A DNA stretch of 64,000 bases from NCBI GenBank assembly GCA_023431345.1, contig JAEYWK010000140.1, forward strand, positions 1 to 64,000, written 5' to 3'. Below are positions 42,919 to 50,411 of this stretch, one piece after another (position 1 is the stretch's first letter; each line of letters begins with the position of its first letter). Under the pieces are notes generated by a model. The model worked only from the letters and a program-made list of their open reading frames with translations, searched no databases and had not been told where the DNA came from. Source of the DNA: Pseudomonadota bacterium. GTDB lineage: Bacteria > Myxococcota_A > Polyangia > Polyangiales > Polyangiaceae. A program made the position numbers and the translations under genes.

Positions 42919-44232
42919 TTAGGTTAGCTCTTCCAACGGGCTGGTGTTGAACGCTGCATCGCCGTAGCGCTCCGTCGGGGCGTCGAAGAGATAGGAGATG
43001 GCCGCCAGTAAGTCGTTGTGCGGCCTGTCGCCGAACGAGAGGAGACGATTGCCGCGCAGGCCGCCGCCGCCCCCCGCGAGCAGGAACGGCATGTCGTCGA
43101 CGCTGTAGGTGGCGGTTGATTGAACGTTGCTGCCGAAGAACACCACGCTTTCGTCGAGCAAGCTGCGCCCGCCCATGTCGACGCTTGCCAGACGATCGAG
43201 CAGGTGCGCGTGCATCGTGGAGTACCAGTTGAAGATCTTGGTCAGGTCTTCGGGGCGATAGGTGCCGCCTTCGCCGCCGTACGCGGCATGCGTTTCATCG
43301 CTGCTGAGATCGAGCCAAGGCAAGGTGTAGCTTGCGGACGCGTCTGCCCACTGCAGGGTGGCGACGCGCTTGATGTCGCAGGCAAGGGCCACGACCATCA
43401 GGTCGATCATGACGCTGCTGATCTCGGGGATGGCAGCGTCCGTCGTCGGGCTCGGCTCGCGGCCGGCGCTCGGGTCATAGCGGCCGAGCGTGGGCTGTAG
43501 CGGCCTTTGGCAGGTCGCACCGACGCGCATCTCGAGCGCACGCAGCGTGTCCACGTGCGCTTCGAGCCGCATGCGATCCGCGCTGCCCAGCCGCTGCGAG
43601 AGGTTGTGGTAGCGCGTCAGCACGCTATCGAGGACCGACCTCCGAAAGTCGGGCGACCCATCGACGCTCTCGGCGCCAAACAGGCTGCGCCAGGTCGCTA
43701 CGGGATCCAAGCTCGGCGCGACCGGCATGAGTGTCCCAGACGCGAGGCGATAGCTCGCCACCGTGCCGTGCTCGGGCTGCGTCGCGCTGGTGGCGCCCGT
43801 ACCCCAGCGCACCGCCTGATACAGCGGCGTGCCCCCGAAGCGCGCTGCCAAGGCGACATCCAGCGACGGGTTGAGCGCGTCGCCGTTGGCGCTGTCGAAG
43901 GACGCACCGGTGAGCCACGCGAGCAAGCCGCGCTCGCGGGCGTCGTTCGCAGCGCACTTCATGCCCAGGCCTTGCAGAACGATCAACCGCTCGCGGTGCT
44001 GGCTGAGCGGCGCCAAGATGGGTGAGGTCAAAGCGAGCGCCGGGCCTGGGCTCGGCTTGAAAGCGTCGAGCACCGTGCCGCCCGGTGTGAAGACGGCGAC
44101 GAAGCGCTGGGCGGGCGCGGCCGCGGCCAGCGACTCCTTGAGCGGCGACATGGCTTCGAGCCATGGCAGCGCGATCGCGACGCTGCCCGCTCCGCGCAGC
44201 AGCGTCCGGCGTGACAATCGAAGCGCTCTCAT
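42919..44232 (-). CDS. DUF1552 (HxxSHH-family) protein with Tat-like signal, pair 1
   Basis: The protein is 437 residues. A Tat-type signal (SRRTLLRGAGSVAIALP) precedes a sulfatase-like fold typical of DUF1552: FVAVFTPGGTVLDAFKPS, SVMIDLMVVALACDIKRVATLQWADA, LDESVVFFGSNVQSTATYS and DDMPFLLAGGGGGL. DUF1552 proteins are nearly always encoded with DUF1592-type proteins in myxobacteria and planctomycetes; their joint role, probably extracytoplasmic, is not established. The start overlaps the upstream DUF1592 gene stop (ATGA). Confidence 0.88.
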   Translation of the reverse strand: MRALRLSRRTLLRGAGSVAIALPWLEAMSPLKESLAAAAPAQRFVAVFTPGGTVLDAFKPSPGPALALTSPILAPLSQHRERLIVLQGLGMKCAANDARERGLLAWLTGASFDSANGDALNPSLDVALAARFGGTPLYQAVRWGTGATSATQPEHGTVASYRLASGTLMPVAPSLDPVATWRSLFGAESVDGSPDFRRSVLDSVLTRYHNLSQRLGSADRMRLEAHVDTLRALEMRVGATCQRPLQPTLGRYDPSAGREPSPTTDAAIPEISSVMIDLMVVALACDIKRVATLQWADASASYTLPWLDLSSDETHAAYGGEGGTYRPEDLTKIFNWYSTMHAHLLDRLASVDMGGRSLLDESVVFFGSNVQSTATYSVDDMPFLLAGGGGGLRGNRLLSFGDRPHNDLLAAISYLFDAPTERYGDAAFNTSPLEELT

Positions 44233-45965
44233 CGTTCCGTCCCCAGGTAACGGAAACTTTTGGTCTGCGTGAGGCCGACGAGCAGCTCCACCACGTCTTC
44301 GTCCGCCTCGAGGAAGGTCTGGAGCAGCTCCCGCTCCTCGCAGTCTTTGGCGCCCACGCGCTCGGGGCCAAAGGCGAATGTGCGCCAGTTTTGCACGAAG
44401 CACTCGCGCGTCTGCGGCTGATCGAGCAGCCACTGCGCCAGCTCGGCGGAGCCGTCGATGGTCTTGCCGTCGGGCAGCTGCACGGCCGTGTCGATGGGGT
44501 AGCCGTCTTCGGTCTCGCGCCAGCGACCGACGCTGTCGAAGTGCTCCTGCGCCAGACCGTACGGGTCCATCATCTGATGACAGGCGTGGCAAACGGGGTC
44601 CGTGACGTGCGCCGCGAGGCGTTCACGGGTCGTCCTCGTCGGCTCCGGATTCACTTCGATCACGGTCAACCCCTCGGGCTCGGGAGGAACCTCGCGGCAC
44701 AAGAAGGCGTTCGAGATGCGCAGGCCTCGCCGCGTCGGGCTCGTGTAACCCGCGCCGATGCTCGCGAGCCACCCGCCTTGGGTCAAGATACCCGCGTGGC
44801 GCGCGCCGTCGAGATTCACGCGCTCGAAGGCGGGGCCGCTCACCGCGGGCAAGCCGTAGAAGCGAGCGAGCGGCGCGTTGACCCAGGTGGTCGGGGCAAA
44901 CAGCGCCTCGAATCCCCCCGCGCCCCCAAACGTCGCGTCCTCGACGAACAAGCCCAGCTCTTGGCGCATGGCGGCGAAGATATCGGGCGTGAGCTCGGGC
45001 GCTCTCAGGTCGACCACGTCGTTGAAGCCGATGGCCAGCCGCTCTTCATAGAAGCGACGCACGACGTCACGCGCGCGCGGATCTCGAAGGAGACGCCGGG
45101 CTTGCGCGGCGAGCTGCTCGGGCCGATCGAGCTCGCCGGCGTCGGCGGCGCGCAGGAGCTCGTCGTCAGGGCCGCGGTCCCAAAACAGCAGCGACAGGCG
45201 CGAGGCCATCTCGCGCGGCGTTGGCTCGAGCCAGCCGTCGCGTTCATCCGACGGCTGCCCCAGCTCGACTCGATACATGAGCTCGGGCGCTTGCAGAGCG
45301 ACCTCGAGCACGGCGCGCAGGCCACTGGTCTCGTCGCCGCCGTGCTCCACGCCTCGCTCGTAAACGCCTTCGAGCTCGGAGGCGGTGGAGTCGGGGGCAA
45401 GCCCCCGGAACAGGCGAACCAGCACGAAGTCGATCAGGTCGGGGAGGCACGCTTCGGCTCCGCGTGCCTCGAGGTCACAGCCGATGACTCTTTCGAAATG
45501 CGCGGGGTCTGCGAGCAGCCTTCGCGCGATGCGCGTCGCGAGCTCGAGCTGTCGTTCGACCAACTGCGGCGAAGCGAGCGGCGCCGCGCGGTAGAAGGCT
45601 GACCATGGCGACACCCCGAAGCTGACCTCGTCGAAGACGGCTGCCACGTGGGACATTTGTCGGTCGTTGAGGAGCGCGAGGGGCGCGGCCACCGGCGGAT
45701 TATCGGTGTACAAGCGCGGGTCGCAGCCCGGCCTGCCCGCGGTCGACGTCGAGCCGCTCCCGTTGCCACTGCCGCTGCTGCCGCTATTGCCTCCGCCGCC
45801 ATTGCCTCCGATTGTGCCCGTGCCGTCCGGATTGCTGACGCGACCGCAGCCGAGGGTCAGCGCCAGCCCCAGCAGGAGCCCCAGGGGACGCGCTGCCGCT
45901 CGCCGCCGTGCCTGGTTCCCTCGCAAACCGACCTTCACCCCTGTTAGTGTCGTGAGGCTGCTCAA
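44229..45965 (-). CDS. DUF1592/DUF1588/DUF1585 lipoprotein, pair 1
   Basis: The protein is 578 residues. A lipobox ends at Cys40 (LALTLGCGRVS); a GTG at codon 10 could be the true start. A Gly/Ser/Asn linker follows. The domain series is DUF1595-like (IARRLLADPAHFERVIGC), DUF1592 (ASRLSLLFWDRGPDDELLRAA through FYGLPAVSG), DUF1588 (GILTQGGWLA, SPTRRGL, CHACHQMMDPYGLAQEHFD, with a CxxCH heme-like motif) and DUF1585 at the end. It is cotranscribed with its DUF1552 partner. Electron transfer is possible but unproven. Confidence 0.88.
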   Translation of the reverse strand: MSSLTTLTGVKVGLRGNQARRRAAARPLGLLLGLALTLGCGRVSNPDGTGTIGGNGGGGNSGSSGSGNGSGSTSTAGRPGCDPRLYTDNPPVAAPLALLNDRQMSHVAAVFDEVSFGVSPWSAFYRAAPLASPQLVERQLELATRIARRLLADPAHFERVIGCDLEARGAEACLPDLIDFVLVRLFRGLAPDSTASELEGVYERGVEHGGDETSGLRAVLEVALQAPELMYRVELGQPSDERDGWLEPTPREMASRLSLLFWDRGPDDELLRAADAGELDRPEQLAAQARRLLRDPRARDVVRRFYEERLAIGFNDVVDLRAPELTPDIFAAMRQELGLFVEDATFGGAGGFEALFAPTTWVNAPLARFYGLPAVSGPAFERVNLDGARHAGILTQGGWLASIGAGYTSPTRRGLRISNAFLCREVPPEPEGLTVIEVNPEPTRTTRERLAAHVTDPVCHACHQMMDPYGLAQEHFDSVGRWRETEDGYPIDTAVQLPDGKTIDGSAELAQWLLDQPQTRECFVQNWRTFAFGPERVGAKDCEERELLQTFLEADEDVVELLVGLTQTKSFRYLGTER

Positions 45966-46075
45966 ACTGACGGTGGGGGCACGAAAATCAAGGCGGGAAC
46001 GCCCCTATCGAGGAGGAGAGCCACGATCCAGGCTGGGGGGGATGACGCCTGCGGGTCGCACGCTATAACGGAGTG

Positions 46076-46591
46076 ATGTTCGGTCGTTGGCTACGAAGTG
46101 AGCGCCCGGCGGAGGCATTGTCGGCGGGCGGTGCCCTGCAGGCAGCCGTGCAGCAGGAGCTGCCCGAGGCCGACGCGGAGACGGTAGCGGTCGTCACCAG
46201 CATGGTGGGGCTCCTCGGTGCCGTCGCCTATGCCGACCGTCACTACTCGGCGGAGGAGGAGGCGCGCGTCCGCTTGGAGCTCGGGCGAGTCCACGGCATG
46301 ACCGCGACCGGCGTGGAAGCCATCTGCAAGGTGCTGCGTGAGCACGTGGTGGAGATGTCCACCGTGCAGATGCCGCGTTTCGCACGGGCCTTGGTGGAGC
46401 TCGGGGATCGCGAGCTGCGCCTCGAAGTGCTGCGGGCCCTCGTCGATCTCGCGGCCGCCGACGCGTCGCTCACGGTCGCGGAAACGAACATGCTGCGGCA
46501 GCTCACCACCGCGCTCGGCCTCAGCCAGCAAGATTACGTGGCGCTCCAAGACGAGCACCGCCATCTCCTCAGCGTGAAGCAGCGCAGCTGA
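46076..46591 (+). CDS. TerB-family tellurite-resistance-like protein
   Basis: The protein is 171 residues and helical, with a TerB-like core: VAVVTSMVGLLGAVAYADRHYSAEE (metal-site Asp/Glu), RVRLELGRVHGM and LVDLAAADASLTVAETNMLRQL, where the second acidic helix lies. TerB-fold proteins are cytoplasmic and bind divalent metals; a role in tellurite resistance is not implied without other ter genes, which are absent here. ATG 46076 is used; GTG 46073 immediately precedes it. Confidence 0.75.
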   Translation: MFGRWLRSERPAEALSAGGALQAAVQQELPEADAETVAVVTSMVGLLGAVAYADRHYSAEEEARVRLELGRVHGMTATGVEAICKVLREHVVEMSTVQMPRFARALVELGDRELRLEVLRALVDLAAADASLTVAETNMLRQLTTALGLSQQDYVALQDEHRHLLSVKQRS

Positions 46592-46652
46592 CTTCGCGCC
46601 AAGCGCCTTCGCCACCCGAGGCGATGGCACGGCGGGTGCTTAGGCGGGCGGC

Positions 46653-46781
46653 ATGAGCAAATTGCTTCGCGGGCTTGCTGCCGGTTGGGGTGCCAAGAAA
46701 CTCGGCGGCGGATGTTTGAGCACGATTTTGGTGTTTGTCGTGCTCTGGTACCTGCTCGGCCACTTCCAGATTTTCCGCTGA
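46653..46781 (+). CDS. 42-residue small membrane protein
   Basis: The reading frame from ATG 46653 to TGA 46781 encodes MSKLLRGLAAGWGAKKLG, then GGCLSTILVFVVLWYLLG and a final HFQIFR. A basic, Gly-containing N-terminus precedes one membrane helix of about 18 residues. The AGWGAKKLGGGC pattern recalls small conserved single-pass proteins of unknown function in other bacteria (from memory). It lies 61 bp after the TerB-like gene. Confidence 0.65.
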   Translation: MSKLLRGLAAGWGAKKLGGGCLSTILVFVVLWYLLGHFQIFR

Positions 46782-46910
46782 CGGGGCAGCGCAGCGCGGC
46801 CGCCGCGTGGCTTGGCGCCTCGGTGTCGCATCGCGTCGTAGCCGTCAGGGCGCGCGAATGCCTTCGCGGGCCCCCAACACCCACACCCCGCGGGGTCGCG
46901 ACCGCGCCGG

Positions 46911-46936
46911 GCGCGGAGCCTCGACTGGCTCCGCGC
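46911..46936 (-). terminator. Hairpin after the OmpA-family gene
   Basis: A perfect 10-bp stem GCGCGGAGCC / GGCTCCGCGC with loop TCGACT begins 14 bp past the stop of the OmpA-family gene. It is very stable and well placed for termination, though without a T-run. Confidence 0.72.
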
Positions 46937-46950
46937 GCGGGCGCTTGGCG

Positions 46951-48390
46951 CTACTGCAGAACCTTGAACTCGATGCGGCGGTTCTTGGCGCGGCCGGCCG
47001 CCGTCTTGTTGTCGGCGATAGGCTCATCGGGCCCCACGCCGCGCGTCTTGATGCGTTCGCTGGGGATGCCCTTATCGACGAGCCACTGCTTGACGGAGTC
47101 AGCGCGCTCTTGCGACAGCTTGTCGTTGAACGCCTTGTCGCCTTCGCTCGAGGTGTGCCCGGAAATCTCCATGCTGATGCTGGGGAACTCCTTCAGCACC
47201 TTGACGGCACCGTCGAGCACGGCCGTCGACTGCTTGCGAATCGTGGCCTTGCCCTGATCGAAGTAGATGCCCTCCACCACGCCGGTGAACTTCTTGATCT
47301 TCTCCGGGAGGGTGTCCGGGCAGCCGTCGGCGTCTTCGAAGCCGTTCTTGGTCTCGGGCTCGTTGATGCACTTGTCCTTGTCGTCGAAGATGCCGTCGCC
47401 GTCGGTGTCGCGGATGGGGCAGCCGTCCGGCTTGACGCCGACCTCGTCGGGGCAAAGGTCACAAGGCAGGGGCACTCCGTCCTTGTCGGGATCGGTGTCG
47501 ATGATCGGGCAGCCCTTCGGCGCGGGGCCAGCCTCCCTCGGGCAGTAGTCGTCACGATCGAGCACGCCGTCTTGGTCCGTGTCGGCGGGGCAGCCGCTCG
47601 GCGCGACCCCGTGCTCGTTCGGACACCTGTCGTCGCGATCGAGCACACCGTCGCGATCGGTATCTGCGGGCGGAGGCGGCGGATCTTTGCGCGTGCGGCC
47701 GATGACGGCGCTCAAGCCGAGCATCACCTCGAACGTCTGCGTCTGCGTGTCGCTGGCGGTCTTGGCCGTCAGGTTGTCACGCCCGTCGATACGCAGCGAG
47801 ATGGCGTGGGTGAGCGGGATCTTGGCGCCGAGACCGAAGTGCCAGGCAATGTCGCCGTCACTACCCATGCTCTGGCCCACCGCGCCGAGCTTGCCGGCAC
47901 CACCGAGCATGAACGGAACCACGTAGCGTAGCGGCGCTTGCAGCACCAAGTGGCCGCGACCGGCCCAGAGCATGGCCCGCTTCTCGTCCCCCCGCACCTT
48001 GGACGACGCGCCCATCGCCTCGCCCTCGATACCGAGGAACGAGAGCGGGTAATAGCCGAGACGACCGCCGAGCTCGGGTCCGACGCGGTACTGCCGTTGC
48101 CGCGCGTAGTCCTCATCACGGAGATTGTGCGACTTGCTCGGGATCAGCACGCCACCGAACACGCCCAGCTCGAGCAAGTGGTGCTCGGGCGGGTAGCCCG
48201 GCTCATAGGGCTCGTAAGGAGCTTCGACGTCGCCGGCAGCGCTGCTCGCGCTGGCGTCGGCCTGCGGCGCCTGATCCGTCGAGAGTGAGACCGAAGCGGC
48301 CGCTCCCGTGGCTTCTTGCGCGAGCGCTGCGGACGGCACCGAAGCTGCAGACAAAGAAAGGGCGACCCAACCAGCCAACTTCTTGGACAT
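46951..48390 (-). CDS. OmpA-family outer-membrane protein with TSP3 calcium repeats
   Basis: The protein is 479 residues. The signal peptide ends near ALAQ (residue 25). An N-terminal beta-barrel region (about 60-230) is followed by four thrombospondin type-3 calcium repeats (DTDRDGVLDRDDRCP, DTDQDGVLDRDDYCP, DTDPDKDGVPLPCDLCP and DTDGDGIFDDKDKC). The C-terminal OmpA peptidoglycan-binding domain (GIYFDQGKATIRKQ, ISGHTSSEGD, LSQERADSVKQWLV, PIADNKTAAGRAKNRRIEF) completes it. It should link outer membrane and cell wall. On the minus strand upstream, a TTGACG hexamer (48423-48428) is a weak -35 candidate. Confidence 0.92.
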   Translation of the reverse strand: MSKKLAGWVALSLSAASVPSAALAQEATGAAASVSLSTDQAPQADASASSAAGDVEAPYEPYEPGYPPEHHLLELGVFGGVLIPSKSHNLRDEDYARQRQYRVGPELGGRLGYYPLSFLGIEGEAMGASSKVRGDEKRAMLWAGRGHLVLQAPLRYVVPFMLGGAGKLGAVGQSMGSDGDIAWHFGLGAKIPLTHAISLRIDGRDNLTAKTASDTQTQTFEVMLGLSAVIGRTRKDPPPPPADTDRDGVLDRDDRCPNEHGVAPSGCPADTDQDGVLDRDDYCPREAGPAPKGCPIIDTDPDKDGVPLPCDLCPDEVGVKPDGCPIRDTDGDGIFDDKDKCINEPETKNGFEDADGCPDTLPEKIKKFTGVVEGIYFDQGKATIRKQSTAVLDGAVKVLKEFPSISMEISGHTSSEGDKAFNDKLSQERADSVKQWLVDKGIPSERIKTRGVGPDEPIADNKTAAGRAKNRRIEFKVLQ

Positions 48391-48635
48391 ACCGTTATTC
48401 CCTAAAATGCTCGGTACCCGCTCGTCAATTCGTGATCTCGTTTTCTTGCGTCAGCCCTGCGCTGGACAAGGCTGCTGGGTCGCGGCTGACCACCGGCCCG
48501 ACCTCCCCACCTCGCGATTTAGCGCGATTTGTGAGCCATTTTGGCACGGGCGGCGCGGGGCGGGGGCCTGAGCCCTACGGCACTGAAGAGAGGTGAGATC
48601 GGCTTACGGAAGCGCGACCCCGCCTCGAGCAAATG

Positions 48636-48667
48636 CCGGGCTCGGCCTGTCTTGCGACCGAGCCCGG
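48636..48667 (-). terminator. Hairpin after the diheme peroxidase-like gene
   Basis: A perfect 10-bp stem CCGGGCTCGG / CCGAGCCCGG with a 12-nt loop lies 12 bp after the stop at 48680. It is placed as a terminator; there is no T-run. Confidence 0.68.
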
Positions 48668-48679
48668 GCCCGTGTGACG

Positions 48680-50323
48680 TCAGAACATGAGATTTCCCGG
48701 CCCCATCGCGAGCTCGATGTTGGTCCCGATGGCCGCGTACAGATCGTCGATGTCGAGCGCGGCGCTGCTAGTGGCGGTGAGGCGCGCGCTAGGGCTCGTC
48801 ATGAGCTCCGTGCTTTGAAGCAGCGCGACCAGCGCATTCAGGTCGGCCTGCACTTGTGGAAAGAGAGGCGGTCCGTCTGTCGTCGTGCACACGGCGACCG
48901 CATCCTCGAGCTCGACGCGCGCCAGCCGCAGCAAGCCGAGCTGGATGTCCTGGCGGTAGCTCCAGAACTGCTGGTTCAAGAGCAGGGCCGCGTCGATGCG
49001 CTGGCGAGCGAGCGCGAAGTTGAACGCGACGTTGATGGCGCGCAGGAACGACTGCAGGTTGACGAAGTCGTTTCCGACTAGCGAGATGTCGGTCCCGCCA
49101 AACTGATTGCGCAGCGCCTGCGCCGCGAACGAGTTGGTGAACGCCACGTCTCGATAGAAGCCGATCGCTGCCGGCAGACCAGCGGCGGGGTTGTCCTGAT
49201 CGCCCGAGCTGTTGTGGTGGAAGAACGGCCCCGTGTCCGCTACCTCGATCAGCGACGGGGTGTTGAACGACTCGTCGCCGAAGCCGTTGAGCTCGGGTGA
49301 GGAGTCCAAGACCGCCGCGTTCGGCAGCGGCAGGCTTTGCCCGCCGAAGCCGCCATCGCGCAGCGCGACGCCGGCGAAGGTGGGCCGGTTCAGGGTGTCG
49401 TCCGAGAAGATCTCGATGCCGTTCTTGAAGTTGGTGTTCTTGCCGCTGGCCGACTCGCCACCGGCGTTGCGGTGGCACTCGTTGCAGCGTCCACGCAGCG
49501 GGTCGGTGAAGACGTCGACGCCCGGATCCGCGAAGGGATCGTTGAACGTCACGTGGCCGAGATCGAGCTCGCTCGTGCGCCCGACGGAGAGCTGGTACGC
49601 TAGCAAATTCGCGCGCTCGAGAGGGGTGGTGAGCCGGAAGTCGCCCGGCCCGCGCGCGAGGCTCTTGGTGAGGTGCTGGCGGATGGCGCCGTCGGCGAAG
49701 GCGGCGAGCGAGCCGTCGTCGGAGCCGTCGCCCGACCAGCCCGTGCGCTCGACGAAGCTCGCCGAAGTGCCATCGCTCGGATCCCGCTCCAGCGTCGTCG
49801 ATAAGCTGAAGATGTGCTGAACCGAACGCAGCACGAACTTGTTCTCCGCATCTTCGAGACCATCCAGGTTCTCGCGGATCAGCGTGCGCCCCCTCAGATC
49901 CGGCCCCTCGAGCGCGTCGAGGTCGAACGCGTCGTCGCGGTTTTCCGCGATGAACAACGGATCGGTCGCGGGCAACGTGTCGAGGAACGGTTTGTCGATG
50001 GTGAAGTTGTTGGCTACCGGATGGCAGGAGCCGCAGGTGCGACCGTTGCCGCCGAAGGTTTCGTTGAAGAACAGCGCGGCCCCCGCGCAAACCGACCAAG
50101 GCACCAGCCCCGAGGTGACTCGCGGGTCGCTGTAGCAAGCCTGCTCCGCCGGCGAGAGCGCCGCCTGGGACGCCCCGAAGCTCTCGGGCTCTCCCGGCGA
50201 GCCTCCCTGCGCGCCTTCGGGCTCACCCAAGTAGCCGCAGGCCGGCAGCCAGAGCATGGCAAGCGCCGCCGCCGTCGCTCGCGCCGCACGGAAATCAATC
50301 CGCGTCATGAGATTGTATCGCAT
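48680..50323 (-). CDS. Diheme cytochrome c peroxidase/MauG-like lipoprotein
   Basis: The protein is 547 residues. A GGAGAGG Shine-Dalgarno precedes ATG 50323. The lipobox ends at Cys29 (LWLPACGYL). The first heme motif is CGSCH in GNGRTCGSCHPV; the second is CNECH in LRGRCNECHRN. FNTPSLIEVADTGPFFHHNS and the spacing of the two hemes fit the MauG/CcpA superfamily, but it is about 200 residues longer than simple peroxidases. The oxidant or substrate is unknown. It is separated from the upstream metalloprotease gene by an 11-bp-stem hairpin. Confidence 0.85.
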   Translation of the reverse strand: MRYNLMTRIDFRAARATAAALAMLWLPACGYLGEPEGAQGGSPGEPESFGASQAALSPAEQACYSDPRVTSGLVPWSVCAGAALFFNETFGGNGRTCGSCHPVANNFTIDKPFLDTLPATDPLFIAENRDDAFDLDALEGPDLRGRTLIRENLDGLEDAENKFVLRSVQHIFSLSTTLERDPSDGTSASFVERTGWSGDGSDDGSLAAFADGAIRQHLTKSLARGPGDFRLTTPLERANLLAYQLSVGRTSELDLGHVTFNDPFADPGVDVFTDPLRGRCNECHRNAGGESASGKNTNFKNGIEIFSDDTLNRPTFAGVALRDGGFGGQSLPLPNAAVLDSSPELNGFGDESFNTPSLIEVADTGPFFHHNSSGDQDNPAAGLPAAIGFYRDVAFTNSFAAQALRNQFGGTDISLVGNDFVNLQSFLRAINVAFNFALARQRIDAALLLNQQFWSYRQDIQLGLLRLARVELEDAVAVCTTTDGPPLFPQVQADLNALVALLQSTELMTSPSARLTATSSAALDIDDLYAAIGTNIELAMGPGNLMF

Positions 50324-50338
50324 CTACCTCTCCGATTC

Positions 50339-50367
50339 GGCGCGGACCCTTCATGTGGGTCCGCGCC
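50339..50367 (-). terminator. Intercistronic hairpin just upstream of the diheme peroxidase start
   Basis: A perfect 11-bp stem GGCGCGGACCC / GGGTCCGCGCC with a 7-nt loop lies between two minus-strand genes: 44 bp after one stop and 15 bp before the next ATG, immediately upstream of its GGAGAGG. It may terminate, attenuate or stabilise transcripts. Confidence 0.68.
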
Positions 50368-50411
50368 CTGGGTTAGAGCCGCGCCGTCGGCGGACCTTCG
50401 GATCTTTTTCG

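Noticed and set aside
46073..46591. TerB-like protein as evidence of a tellurite-resistance operon
   Set aside because: No terC, terD, terZ or related gene occurs nearby; a single TerB-fold protein does not support it.
48789..50138. Minus-strand alternative frame of 449 codons inside the diheme peroxidase gene
   Set aside because: It is shifted relative to the frame with two CxxCH motifs and a lipobox, and its own composition is Arg-dominated.
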